Of a stretch of 64,000 nt of DNA, positions 8,719 through 20,112 are shown in pieces (position 1 is the stretch's first letter; the number at the start of each line of letters is the position of its first letter). The notes beneath the pieces are model-generated. The model searched no databases and was not told the DNA's origin. It saw nothing but the letters and a program-made list of their open reading frames with translations. Source of the stretch: Bacteroidota bacterium. GTDB taxonomy: Bacteria > Bacteroidota > Bacteroidia > B-17B0 > Aurantibacillaceae. The stretch covers positions 124,001-188,000 of the forward strand of contig JADJFB010000001.1 of assembly GCA_016708845.1 (NCBI GenBank), read 5' to 3'. The translations under genes and the position numbers were made by a program.

Positions 8719-11136
8719 ATGCAAAAAAATAAACTACTTATTTTATTGTCTGGCATATGCGCATCTTCATATGCTCAAACAATTACTGTGCGAGATCAAT
8801 CTTCGCGAGAACCATTGGAGAATGTTGTTATTCAAGATAAAAACAATGTTCAAGTAAAAACAAATATCAAAGGAAAAGCAGATGTTTCTACTTTGTTAAA
8901 AGGTGATTCTGCTTTTGTGTATCAATTTGGTTATGCTACTAAAAAAGTGATGCTGTCAAAGGATATGGATATAACAATTGATTTATCTGCTAAATCTGTC
9001 AACTTAGATGAGATTGTGTTTTCGGCAAATCGTAAAGAAGAATCTAAAATGGATGTTCCATATCAAATGGAAATCATCAAACAAAAAGATATCGAGTTTA
9101 CAAATCCTGCTACAAGTGGCGACTTATTGCAAAATACAGGTCAAGTATTTCTTCAAAGAAGTCAGGCTGGAGGCGGAAGCCCAAGTATGAGAGGTTTTGA
9201 AGCTAATAAAGTATTATTAGTCATTGATGGTGTACGAATGAATAATGCCATTTACCGTGGCGGACATTTGCAGGACGTTATGACCATTGATCCTAATATG
9301 TTGGATAGAACAGAAGTTATTTTTGGACCTTCTTCTACTATGTATGGTAGTGATGCCTTAGGTGGAGTAATGAATTTTTACACCAAGAATGCTCAATTTA
9401 GTTCTGATGATAAACTACTAGTGAAAGCCAATGCCATGGTACGTTACGCATCTGTTAATCAAGAAAAAACAGGGCATTTGGACTTTAACATAGGCGGAAA
9501 GAAATTTGCTTCACTCACTAATATTACTTTTTCTGATTTTGGAGATGTGATGAGTGGCTCTACAAAACTTAACGGCTATTCAAATGCATGGGATAGAAAT
9601 TATTTTCAGGAGAGAGTAAATGATAGAGATACGATGACTGTAAATAAAGACAATAATCTGCAGAAAGGAAGTGGTTACACACAAATGGATTTGATGCAAC
9701 GATTTAATATTAAAACAGGAAGTCACATCACTCATAATTTAAATTTCCAGTATGCTACTTCAAGTTATCTACCTCGCTACGATCGTTTAAATGGAGATTA
9801 TGCTGGCGGCAAATTTAGATGGGCAGAAAATGGGTATGGCCCACAAAAGCGTTTGTTAGCAGCCTATACCTTAAACTTCGATAGAAAAACGGTTTTAACA
9901 GATAACGTTAAAGTAATTTTAGCCTATCAAAAAATTGATCAGGATAGATTCACAAGAAGATGGCAAAAAACAGCAAGGATTTCTCAGCGAGAAGATGTAG
10001 CTGTTTTATCTGCCAATGTAGATGCTAATAAAGTAATTAAAGAAGATCATGAGTTACGTTATGGTTTAGAATTTACGAATAATGATGTAAAGTCAGCGGC
10101 AGATAGTACAAACATTGTAGCAGGAGGTAAAGGAAAAGCACAAACACGTTACCCTGATGGTGGAAGTAAAATGAATACCTTCGCTGTTTACTTATCACAT
10201 GCTTGGGAGGTAAATGAAAATTTTGTAGTCACAGATGGTATTCGTTATACAAACACAAGCTTAACGGCTAACTTTCAGGACACTACGTTTTTTAAATTTC
10301 CATTTAAAACAGCTAAACAAAATAACCAGGCAGTGACGGGAGCCTTAGGTTTTACTTGGAAATCGGATAATGACTATAAAGTAAGTTTATTAGCTAATAC
10401 TGGCTTTCGATCTCCAAATGTAGACGATATGACAAAAGTATTTGAGTCGCCCTCAGGAGTTATTATTGTTCCAAACCCAGATTTAAAACCTGAGTACTCT
10501 TATAATATTGAACTAGGTATTAGTAAAGTGATACAAGGAAAATATAAATTTGATATCACTGGTTATTACACCAGCTTAACCAATGTTTTAGTGGTTCGTG
10601 ATTTTACATTTAATGGAAACGATTCCGCCGTATATCAAGGAGTAAAAAGCAAAGTGCAAGCCATGCAAAATGGAAACAATGCTTATATTCTTGGTATTAA
10701 CGGAGGCATTACTCTTGATTTTAATGAGCACGTATCCTTTAAAAGTGTGTTGAATTATACTTATGGTAGAGTAACAGATACAAAAATTGATACCGTTATT
10801 CCATTAGATCACATTGCTCCATTATTTGGACAAACAAGTTTAATTTATAAAACTAAAAATATTGATGGCGAGTTTTTTGTACGTTATAATGGCAAAAAAG
10901 CACTAGCGGATTATGGCCCTGCTTTCATATCTACCGAAGATAATTTGCAATATGCAACCGCTAATGGCATGCCCGCTTGGTTTACTTTAAATATCCGTTT
11001 AGGATTTAATATTACTAAATCATTGCGATTAAATGCAGCTTGCGAAAACTTAACTAATAATCGTTACCGTACCTTTGCTAGTGGTATTAATGCACCAGGC
11101 AGAAACTTTATTGTGAGTTTGCGCTATAAAATGTGA
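8719..11136 (+). CDS. TonB-dependent outer membrane receptor
   Basis: An 805-residue protein. The signal peptide is about 1-20 (ending SSYAQ). A short CarboxypepD-regulatory-like domain (about 21-95) follows, then a plug (about 105-225; SPSMRGFEANKVLLVIDGVR and GPSSTMYGSDALGG) and a 22-strand-type barrel to the C terminus (RNFIVSLRYKM). The plug and the terminal LTNNRYRTFASG resemble the heme/hemoglobin receptor subgroup, so heme or another iron or copper ligand is plausible but not shown. It is probably co-transcribed with the small exported protein just upstream and ends at a hairpin terminator. Confidence 0.93.
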   Translation: MQKNKLLILLSGICASSYAQTITVRDQSSREPLENVVIQDKNNVQVKTNIKGKADVSTLLKGDSAFVYQFGYATKKVMLSKDMDITIDLSAKSVNLDEIVFSANRKEESKMDVPYQMEIIKQKDIEFTNPATSGDLLQNTGQVFLQRSQAGGGSPSMRGFEANKVLLVIDGVRMNNAIYRGGHLQDVMTIDPNMLDRTEVIFGPSSTMYGSDALGGVMNFYTKNAQFSSDDKLLVKANAMVRYASVNQEKTGHLDFNIGGKKFASLTNITFSDFGDVMSGSTKLNGYSNAWDRNYFQERVNDRDTMTVNKDNNLQKGSGYTQMDLMQRFNIKTGSHITHNLNFQYATSSYLPRYDRLNGDYAGGKFRWAENGYGPQKRLLAAYTLNFDRKTVLTDNVKVILAYQKIDQDRFTRRWQKTARISQREDVAVLSANVDANKVIKEDHELRYGLEFTNNDVKSAADSTNIVAGGKGKAQTRYPDGGSKMNTFAVYLSHAWEVNENFVVTDGIRYTNTSLTANFQDTTFFKFPFKTAKQNNQAVTGALGFTWKSDNDYKVSLLANTGFRSPNVDDMTKVFESPSGVIIVPNPDLKPEYSYNIELGISKVIQGKYKFDITGYYTSLTNVLVVRDFTFNGNDSAVYQGVKSKVQAMQNGNNAYILGINGGITLDFNEHVSFKSVLNYTYGRVTDTKIDTVIPLDHIAPLFGQTSLIYKTKNIDGEFFVRYNGKKALADYGPAFISTEDNLQYATANGMPAWFTLNIRLGFNITKSLRLNAACENLTNNRYRTFASGINAPGRNFIVSLRYKM

Positions 11137-11153
11137 TTTATTTTATCAAAATT

Positions 11154-11190
11154 AAAGCCATTTATTTGTTAAAAATGAATGGCTTTATCC
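11154..11190 (+). terminator. Terminator of TonB receptor gene
   Basis: AAAGCCATT (11154-11162) pairs with AATGGCTTT (11178-11186), with an AT-rich inner stem, followed by a T-rich stretch. Confidence 0.7.
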
Positions 11191-11304
11191 TTTTAGAAAA
11201 AGATCTGTTTTTGAAGGATTGAGGGGCTACCCCCCTAACTTAAAATTTGTATTTTTTTGATATTTGTTTGATGTCCAAATAACACAAACTTTCAACCTAT
11301 ATAC

Positions 11305-14300
11305 ATGAAAACACGTTTACTTTATTATTTTTTGCTTCCTATTTATTTGCTAGTTTTTTCTATCGCAAATTTGCATGCGCAAAACAGACCAGCGGGTTCT
11401 TGGTCAAAAAAACTAGAACGTCAAAAGTCCTTTATTGAAAATAAAGGACAATTCACCATCCCAAATTCTTTTGGAAACCCTAGTGAGGTATTATTTGCTG
11501 TTGATGATGGCGGCACTAAAATTTACTTTACTAAAAAAGGGATTACCTATACTTTTTTGGAAATGTGGAAAAAGCCGAAAGATGAGAAAGAGTTGGAAAG
11601 AGAAAGAAATGAAGTAATCCTTGATGCAGAGGCACACGAGCGTCACGAAAAAGAAGAGCGAAAAATAAAAACAAAAACTGATCAAGTTACCATGTTATGG
11701 CAAAATGCCAATCCAAATGTAAAGATTGAAGCAAGTGGAGTGACAGATGATTATCATAGTTATTATTTTAAACAAGCAAACACACAGTATAAAAACGTGT
11801 GTTATATCCGAGGTTTTAGAAAGATTACGTACAAAGATATTTATCCCAATATCGATATCGACTATGTGTTTCATGAAAAAGGCGGCTTAGAATATTCGTT
11901 AACACTTCATCCTGGCGCAGATCCTTCACAAGTAAAAATGGTATATGATAGCCATGTTGACTTAAACAATGCAGGAGAAATTAGAATTAGCACAAAGTTT
12001 GGAGATATTATTGACCATGCACCTTTAACATTTTATCAAAACAATAACGCATCGGTTATTGCCTCTAGCTTTACAAAAACAGGAAAAACAGTTTCTTTTC
12101 AATTAGCAAATTATGACAATACCAAAACGGTTGTGATTGATCCTTGGACACAAACACCTGCTTTTGCAACCAACTGGGATTGTGTGTGGGAATGTGAAAA
12201 AGATGGTGCCGGAAATGTTTATTTAATTGGAGGCGTTAGCCCTATGCAATTAATTAAATACAATGCAGCAGGCGCTATCCAATGGACTTACAATACTCCC
12301 TATGATACTACAGCTTGGTTAGGAACATTTGCAACAGATAATGCTGGTAACTCCTATGTAACACAAGGTTCGGTGGCACAAATTGTACGAGTATCTACGG
12401 CAGGAGCTGTGGTATGGAATAATACTAGCCCTGGCGGTATATTTGGTTCAACGGAGTTTTGGAACATAACCTTTAACTGCGATCAAACGAAATTAGTAAT
12501 TGGTGGAACTGGAGGCTTTGTGCCACCTCTTCCATATATTTATGAAATGAATATGGCTAATGGAAATGTAATTAGCAGTTTGCAGGTAACTCCAGGCGCT
12601 TTAATTCCAACTCAAGAGGTAAGGTCGATTGCTCCTTGTGGCAATGGTCGATATTATTTTTTAACCCATGATACAATTGGATATATCAATCAAAATTTTA
12701 ATGCTTGTTCAACACCAAATGCTGCCATTTATAAAGCGACAAACACATATAGTTTCGGATATAAGTGTGAAAATTTTAGGTATGATAATACGGGCATTAT
12801 GGCAATTAAAGCCAACACTTCTTTTGTATATGTAAATAGAGGGAATCGTTTAGATAAACGTAATTTGAATACAAGTGCTATTATCAGTTCGGTAGCAATA
12901 CCAGGCGGAGGTTTTACAGGTGGTTTTGGCGGGAATGCTGTTCAAAATAGTGGAATTGACATTGATGATTGTGGAAACGTTTATGTAGGATCTAAAAATG
13001 CAGTCATTAAATTTGATGCAAATTTAAATCAGTTAGCGTCTTATCCAACAACATACAATGTTTATGATGTGCATGTAACAACTGGTGGAAATATTATTGC
13101 TTGTGGTTCAACTGGGACATCTGCCACAGGCTCACGTTCAGGAACCATCGAGCATATTAATGCAGGAGCTTGTGCAACAATTACATTAACATGTTGCGAC
13201 GTTAATATTTGTCAAGTGCCAAATCAATGTACAACTAATGCTCCATTTAATTTACAAGCAGCAACTGCTGGAGGAACATGGAGCGGAACAGGAATTACAA
13301 ATGCTACTACTGGTACTTTCAATCCTGCAACAGCAGGTGTTGGAACACATGTTGTTACTTATAGTTTGGCATGCGGGGTTGGTACAACAACAATTAACGT
13401 GACAGCTTGCGGAACGGTTTCATTATGTATTAACTCTGGCTCATTATCAGTCATAGGCGGAGCAAGTAACTTACATGGTCAAGTACAACAACATCCGTCA
13501 ACTGCTCAGCTTGTCCTGGTGGAAATTGTATTCCATTTGTATGTGCAGGCACAACCGTACCAACATGGACGGCTTCTGGAACAACAGTAGCAGCGCCTTC
13601 TGCTACGGTATTTCCGATAAAAGTAAAAGATTTAGGTAGCGGAATTACTTTCACGTTTACCACATTAGCTTCTATTCCTCCTTGCACAACAACTGCTTGT
13701 CCTACACTTACGATGTCTGTAGCCTCACAAACAAACGTTAATTGTTTTGGTGCCAGCACAGGTACAGCAAACGTTAGTACAATTGGAGGTACCGGTCCAT
13801 ATACTTATACTTGGTCGCCAGGAAGTTTAACTGGAGCGAGCCAAACAGGCTTATCGGCTGGTACATATACTATTGCCATAAAAGATGCTAACTCTTGCGT
13901 AGGTACGGGAACAGTAATAATTACGCAGCCTACTGCTTCATTAAGTGCTGTAATTTCTGCAACTACTCCTGCTGGTTGTGGATCAAGTACAGGAGGCGCT
14001 ACAGTAACAGCTAGTGGCGGAACAGCAGGTTATACATACTCTTGGGTTCCCAGCGGTGGAACAACAGCAGGCGTTTCGAATTTAGCTACAGGAAATAATA
14101 CAGTTACCGTTACCGATAGTAAAGGTTGTACGAGAACTGCCGTTGCTACCATTAGTTCTGCTAGTGGACCAACTTTATCGGTGGTGTCTCAGGCAAGTGT
14201 GAATTGTTTTGGAGCAAGTACTGGTTCAGCATCTGTAAATCCAACAGGTGGTACAGGACCATATACATATACTTGGACTCCTGGAAATTTAAGTGGCATT

Positions 14301-17300
14301 AGTCAAACTGGTTTAGCAGCTGGAACTTATACGGTTAATGTTGCAGATGTCAGCGGATGCTCAGGCACAACGACGTTAACTATTGCGCAACCTGCAAGTG
14401 CTTTGTCAGCTGTTATTTCAGCAACTACACCAGCTAGTTGTGGCGGCAGCACTACTACTGCTATATTTTGGACAGAGAATTTTGGAGTGGGCTGTAACCA
14501 AGGCGCATTAGCATCAGTTTATACAGGTACAAATGGAGCATGGGCAGTAACTAATACTGGAGTGAACAATCCGTCTGCCAGTCAATGGTTTGTAAGTGCT
14601 ACTGAATCCGGCATGGGAGCAGGAAACTGTGGAGACGGTTGTTTGGGTACAGGTACTACCAATAAAACATTACATGTTGCAAATGTATCTACATCACCAG
14701 CGGCGTTTATCTTTTGTCCGACAGGTGATTGTGGGAGCGGCTTATGATACAGGTATTGGTGCAAATAACGTAGCTGCTGATAAACGAGCAGAATCTCCGA
14801 CAATAAATTGTACGGGACAATCAAACATTACACTAAATTTTAATTATATAGAAGGCGGACAAACAACCATTGATGATGCTACTTTATGGTATTTTGATGG
14901 AGCAACTTGGACTCAAATAGATAATATGCCAAAAACAATTGTTTGTGGTAGTGGTCAAGGGCAGTGGGGAACAAGAACAATTGTTTTACCTGCAAGTGCC
15001 AATAACAATGCAAATGTAAAAATTGGATACAGATGGGTAAATAATGATGATGGTGCTGGATCTGATCCTTCGTTTGCAGTAGATGATATTACATTATCTG
15101 CAAGTTCTGGAGCAGGAGGAACTGGCGGTGCAACGGTAACGGCTAGTGGAGGAACAGCAGGTTATACATACGCTTGGACTCCTAGTGGGGGAACAACAGC
15201 GGGCGTTTCAAATTTAAGTGCAGGAAGTAATACGGTTGTAGTAACAGATAGTAAAGGTTGTACGGCGACTGCTATTGCAAATATTACTTCTACAGGCGGA
15301 CCAACACTTACAACCGTTTCGCAAGCAAGTGTTACTTGTTTTGGTGCAAGTACTGGAACTGCTACAGTAGCTGGCTCTGGCGGAACTAGTCCTTTCACAT
15401 ATACATGGTCTCCAGGAAATTTAACAGGGGCTAGTCAAACTAGTTTAGCAGCAGGAACTTATACAATTAATTTAATGGACGCTAACTCTTGCGCAGGCTC
15501 TGGAACGTTAGTTATTACTCAACCAACCAGTTCACTTAGTGCGGTTATATCAGCTACAACTGGAGCAGGTTGTGGATCAAGTACAGGAGGCGCTACAGTA
15601 ACAGCAAGTGGTGGAACACCAAGTTATACATATGCGTGGGTTCCTAGTGGAGGAACAACGGCAGGAGTTTCAAATTTAGGAGCAGGAAACAACACGGTGG
15701 TTGTTATAGATGCAAATAGCTGTACGGTATCAGCTGTCGCAAATATTACTACCGCAGGTGGTCCGACGTTATCTGTAACATCCCAAACAAATGTGAATTG
15801 TTTTGGAGCAAACACGGGTAGCGCAACAATTAATGCTACAGGCGGAACAGCTCCTGTTACATTTACATGGGCACCAGGAAATTTATCTGGTACAAGTCAA
15901 ACAGGTTTAGCTGCTGGAACTTATACTATCAATGCTTTAGATGCTAACGCTTGCGCTTCATCTACGACTGTTTTAATTACCCAGCCAACTGCATCTTTAA
16001 CTGGTGTTATATCTAATACAATAGCACCGGGTTGTGGTTCAAGCACTGGTAGTGCTTCAGTTACCGCGAGTGGTGGCACGCCAACATATTCTTATAGTTG
16101 GAGCCCAAATGGTGGAACAACACCTTCTGTTTCAAATTTATCTTCTGGTAACAGCACAGTAACTATTACCGATTCAAAAGGTTGTACACAATCAGTGGTT
16201 GTGTCATTAGCATCTGTTAGCGGACCAACATTATCTGTTGTTTCGCAAACCAGTGTTAATTGTTTAGGAGCTAGTACAGGAGCAGCTACCGTTAGTGCAA
16301 CTGGCGGAACTGGACCGTATACATATACTTGGTCGCCAGGAAATTTAATTGGAGCAAGTCAATCATCCTTAGCAGCTGGCGTTTATACGGTAACTGTTAG
16401 AGATGTCAATTTATGTTCTGGAACAGGAACCATTTCTATTACTCAACCAACTGCAGGAATTACAGGAACAATTACACCAACGCCAACAGGCTGCGGCAAT
16501 AGTATTGGTAGCGCAACCGTAACGGCAAGTGGTGGTGTACCAGCTTATACATATACTTGGGGGCCAACGCCAGGATCTGGAACTTCCATTTCGGGATTAG
16601 GTGTTGGAAGTTATTCGGTTATTGTGGCTGATGCACAAGGTTGTTCAGTAACTTTAAATACATCGATTAATACATCAGGAACAGGCCCTGCATTATCAAT
16701 TTCATCTCAAACAAATGCAGTCTGTGCTTCATCTACAAATGCGGGTGCTTCTATTTCTGCAACGGGAACAGGACCGTTTACATATACTTGGAATCCTGTT
16801 GGTGGAAATTCAGCGACGTCTTCTGGTTTATCTGGAGGAACATATACTGTTTTTGTTTCAGATGCATCATTATGTGTGAGCACTATCACTGTTAATATTA
16901 CTCAACCACCACCAATTGTAGTTACAGTAACTAATACAACTGCCAGTTGTGGAAATTATGATGGTAGCGCAACGGTAACAATGAGTGGAGGAACAGGTTC
17001 TTTAACACCATTATGGAGTGTAAATAGTAACAGCGCAACAGTTACTGGTTTATCAGCAGGTACTTATAGCGTTTTGGTTACTGATGCTACAGGTTGTACA
17101 GCCTCGGCTATTACAAATGTAAATTCAGTAGGTTCATTAACCGTCAATACTTCTTCGGATGTTACGATTAATGAAGGAGAAAACACTCAATTAACGGCTT
17201 TTATACCGAATGGAGCATCAGTAGTTTGGACACCAACAACAGGCCTTAGCTGCGCTACATGTTCGGTCACTATTGCTTCACCTACAGTTACTACAGAATA

Positions 17301-17658
17301 TTGCGCTTATACCACCATTGGTTCTTGTGCCGATACATCTTGCGTTTTAATTACGGTAGAGGTCAATTGTGAGAGTAAAACAGATTATTCTACACCAACC
17401 GCATTTAGTCCTAATGCCGATGGTATTAACGATGAGTTTTGTTTAAAAGGTTGGGATGAATGTGTTACTACATTTTACATTGGGATTTACAACAGATGGG
17501 GGGAGAAAATATATGAATCGGAAGATCCAGGTTTTTGTTGGGACGGAACTTTTAAGGGCAATCCATTAAATTCTGCGGTATTTGTTTATTATATTAAAGC
17601 TACCGTAAAAGATATTGGTGAAGTTGTGAGAAAAGGAAATATTACATTAGTTAAATAA
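11305..17658 (+). CDS. Giant SprB-repeat surface adhesin with T9SS type B sorting domain (two frame breaks)
   Basis: One protein of about 2,100 residues is spread over three frames: 11305-13470, 13473-14735 and 14737-17658. About one base is missing near 13471 and one is extra in GGGA at 14733-14736; the two compensate. It starts with a signal peptide (to about residue 26) and an ENKGQ-type N-terminal domain (DUF7948-like). A beta-propeller-like region with repeated DxxGNxY motifs follows. Then come many SprB repeats of two alternating types (GGTGPYTYTWSPGNL... and CGSSTGGATVTASGG...). One repeat is split by about 220 residues of a MAM/jelly-roll-like domain. The end is a gliding-motility C-terminal domain (FSPNADGINDEFCLKG). 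It is exported by T9SS and probably acts in surface adhesion or gliding. The PorP/SprF gene follows after 5 bases. Confidence 0.88.
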
Positions 17659-17663
17659 GAGAA

Positions 17664-18743
17664 ATGATGACAAGATTTATTATACTAGTAGTTGGATGTT
17701 TACTGTTTCAAACAGCAACATCACAAGATTTTCATTTTTCTCAATATAACGAAAATCCATTATTGGTGAATCCTGCTTTGGCGGGTTCTAACCATGTTAT
17801 GAGAGGTTCGATTGTTTATAGAACTCAATGGAGTGCTGTTGCAACACCATATACTTCTTATGGCCTATCCTTTGAATCAAGATTTAAAGCAAGTAATTGG
17901 GAAAAAGCAGATGCTAAAAGAGGCATGATATTTACAAAAGCAAAGAACAGAATGGCAGGTGGTATTTCGATATACAATGATAAAGCAGGAGACGCAAAAA
18001 TGGGAACATTTGCTGCTAATTTAACCTATGCGATGTTTTTTCCTCTTAATAAAAACAGTAGTATTTCTCTCGGGTTACAAGGCGGTTTAGTTCAACGTAA
18101 AATGGATGGTTCAAATTTGATTTATGGCGAACAGTATAACGGTTACACTTATGACGTTAACATGCCTTCAGGCGAAGCTTATACAAGACAAAGTTTTATG
18201 TACGGCGATGTTGGAAGCGGAATAGTTTATACATTTAGTCGCGGAGAAAGATCTGTTGCCGCTAATGATCAAATTAATGCGCAAGTTGGTTTTGGCGCAT
18301 TCCATTTAACTCGTCCGCAGCAAAATTTTTTAAATGGTGAAAGCGACAGGATGTATAGAAAATATGTGTTTCATGGAAACTTATTATTTGGCATTCCAAA
18401 TACCTTAATGGGAATTGCGCCTACATGGTTAGTGCAAATGCAAGGTCCTTCAAAAGAAATAATGGCAGGTTTAATGATGAAGTACTATATAAAAGACAAT
18501 TCTAAATATACTGGTAATATAAAACGTTGGTCTATTGGGGTTGGAGCTAATTACAGAACAGGAGATGCTGTTATTACTACGTTATTGGTAGAATTCGGTA
18601 AATTTGCCGTTGGTTACAGTTATGATATTAATGTTTCAAAATTGGCAAATGTGAGTAGTGGAAGAGGTGGTTCAGAAATTACATTAAGAATGATGACTCC
18701 CACAGCTTTCCTATATCAACGAAGATCAAAAGCAATGTATTAG
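17664..18743 (+). CDS. PorP/SprF family T9SS outer membrane protein
   Basis: A 359-residue beta-barrel with a signal peptide ending TATSQ (about residue 21) and the family signature QDFHFSQYNENPLLVNPAL, then alternating strands to the C terminus. PorP/SprF proteins are outer-membrane partners that help secrete or anchor large T9SS type B cargo such as SprB. It starts 5 bases after the adhesin stop, so the two form a cargo-partner operon. Confidence 0.94.
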   Translation: MMTRFIILVVGCLLFQTATSQDFHFSQYNENPLLVNPALAGSNHVMRGSIVYRTQWSAVATPYTSYGLSFESRFKASNWEKADAKRGMIFTKAKNRMAGGISIYNDKAGDAKMGTFAANLTYAMFFPLNKNSSISLGLQGGLVQRKMDGSNLIYGEQYNGYTYDVNMPSGEAYTRQSFMYGDVGSGIVYTFSRGERSVAANDQINAQVGFGAFHLTRPQQNFLNGESDRMYRKYVFHGNLLFGIPNTLMGIAPTWLVQMQGPSKEIMAGLMMKYYIKDNSKYTGNIKRWSIGVGANYRTGDAVITTLLVEFGKFAVGYSYDINVSKLANVSSGRGGSEITLRMMTPTAFLYQRRSKAMY

Positions 18744-18780
18744 AATCACCTATATATTTTAGTATATTTATCACTAAAAT

Positions 18781-19194
18781 ATGTTGACTCAAAATTGTTT
18801 AATTTTATTACGAGGTTTGCCAGGTGCAGGTAAATCTACTTTAGCACATGTGTTGTCAGAGAACAATACCTATCCCATATTTTCAGTAGATGATTTTTTT
18901 ACAGACGAGATTTCGGGCGAATATGTTTTTAATTTTAGTGATAATCATTTAGCCTATAAGCAATGCGAAGAATTGTCGAGAGATGCTATGAAACAAAACA
19001 TTGCTAAGGTATTTGTACATAATACATTTACAATGGATTGGGAATTAGAGCCCTATTTTAAATTGGCTTCCGAATTTAAGTATGCTTTGTTTGTAGTAAC
19101 AGTTGAAAATTATCATGGTAAACAAAATACGCATGGAGTGAGTGATGAGCAGTTACATAAAATGGCTGAGAAGTATAAAGTGAAGCTTTTGTAA
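18781..19194 (+). CDS. P-loop ATPase/kinase, NEDD4BP2-like
   Basis: A 137-residue protein with a Walker A motif GLPGAGKST near residues 12-20, an early conserved SVDDFF, and HNTFT around residue 80. This layout matches the small NEDD4-binding protein 2-like AAA/kinase family (polynucleotide-kinase and zeta-toxin relatives). The substrate is unknown. It follows the PorP/SprF gene by 37 bases but appears functionally unrelated. Confidence 0.78.
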   Translation: MLTQNCLILLRGLPGAGKSTLAHVLSENNTYPIFSVDDFFTDEISGEYVFNFSDNHLAYKQCEELSRDAMKQNIAKVFVHNTFTMDWELEPYFKLASEFKYALFVVTVENYHGKQNTHGVSDEQLHKMAEKYKVKLL

Positions 19195-19227
19195 ATTTCA
19201 TCTATTTATTGCACTATTAATCATCTA

Positions 19228-19261
19228 TTCTTTTTTCTTGAAAAAGAACCAAAAATTCAGA
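19228..19261. repeat. TTTCTTGAAAAAGAACCAAAAA-type dispersed intergenic element
   Basis: This A/T-rich near-palindrome has a diverged counterpart on the other strand at about 29357-29395 (CTTGATGAAAAGAAACAAAAA). Both lie just downstream of genes. The rest of 19195-19358 shows no gene. Confidence 0.45.
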
Positions 19262-19358
19262 CAATTCGCAATCTCCATTTCCCGCAAGCTTCCCAGAATG
19301 CGATTCACTGAATTGACAAACCCCGCTTCATTACTAACGGAGATGTGATGGCATCATA

Positions 19359-19841
19359 TTAAATAATCTTTTTCAACCTCTCCGTAATTTCCAAAACAGC
19401 AGGACACACCAGAGTGTTTCTGTAAGTCAAATCTAAAATTTGCTCCATACGTTTTCTATCAGTGTGTGGATATTCACGGCATGCATTTGGTCTTGCTTCA
19501 TAAACAGAACAGTAATTATCAGAACCTAAAAAAGGGCAAGGTGCTTGACGTAACACATAATCTTTGTCTTCATCAATACGTAAATATTTATCGATCAATT
19601 CGCCTGGTTTTAGGCGAAAATGTTTTGCTAAGCGTTCAATATCTCGGTTATAAAAAATGGGAGAAGTAGTTTTGCAGCAGTTGGCGCAGGCGAGACAATC
19701 TATTTCTTCAAACACTTCCTCATGTAAAGTATGAAATTGATTGTCTAAATTTTTTGGTTTGGTTCGCTTGAGTTTGTCAAAAAAAATCCTGTTCTCTTTC
19801 TTAAGAGTAGACGCTTTTTGATTATGTTTTTCAATATCCAA
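19359..19841 (-). CDS. YkgJ family cysteine cluster protein
   Basis: A 160-residue protein with clustered cysteines typical of the putative zinc- or iron-chelating YkgJ family: CLACANCC (about residues 53-60), CPFLG followed by YCSVY (about 101-111), NACREYP (about 118) and VCPAV (about 146). It probably binds a metal or Fe-S cluster; the reaction is unknown. It is transcribed alone. Confidence 0.88.
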   Translation of the reverse strand: MDIEKHNQKASTLKKENRIFFDKLKRTKPKNLDNQFHTLHEEVFEEIDCLACANCCKTTSPIFYNRDIERLAKHFRLKPGELIDKYLRIDEDKDYVLRQAPCPFLGSDNYCSVYEARPNACREYPHTDRKRMEQILDLTYRNTLVCPAVLEITERLKKII

Positions 19842-19856
19842 GATACAACGTTTTCG

Positions 19857-20011
19857 CGCTAAGCAACGGTTTGATTTGAAACTGTGTCTTGCCGAAACGC
19901 TATTAACAAAGATAAATGTTTAATGGACTTTTGCAAAGCGAAAATAATTGTCTTTCGCGGAGCGACCGCTTTTGCAAAAGCTTTGATGTCTGCCAAACTG
20001 TTTGCTTAGCG
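19857..20011. repeat. 155-bp nested inverted repeat (long hairpin)
   Basis: Three nested complementary pairs share one centre. The outer pair is CGCTAAGCAACGGTTTG (19857-19873) with 19994-20011. The middle pair is CTTTTGCAAAGCG (19928-19940) with 19967-19980. The inner pair is GCGAAA (19938-19943) with TTTCGC (19953-19958). No protein frame occupies it. It could be a structured RNA, a hairpin-type repeat or a remnant mobile sequence; I do not recognise it. Confidence 0.6.
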
Positions 20012-20112
20012 TGTGTGATGCAGCCGCCGTTTCCTTTTCTGCGGTTAGTTTAAACACAACTTTCGTGCGGAATGATGAGATTTTTATTTAACTGAAGAAA
20101 TTGCTATTTTAG

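Noticed and set aside
13465..13480. Programmed -1 frameshift in the adhesin
   Set aside because: The joint AAC TTA CAT has no slippery heptamer and no clear downstream stem-loop. A simple one-base deletion explains it better.
13713..17100. Regular repeats that could suggest a CRISPR array
   Set aside because: The repeats are in-frame, diverged, and encode SprB-type protein modules. There are no identical short repeats with unique spacers.
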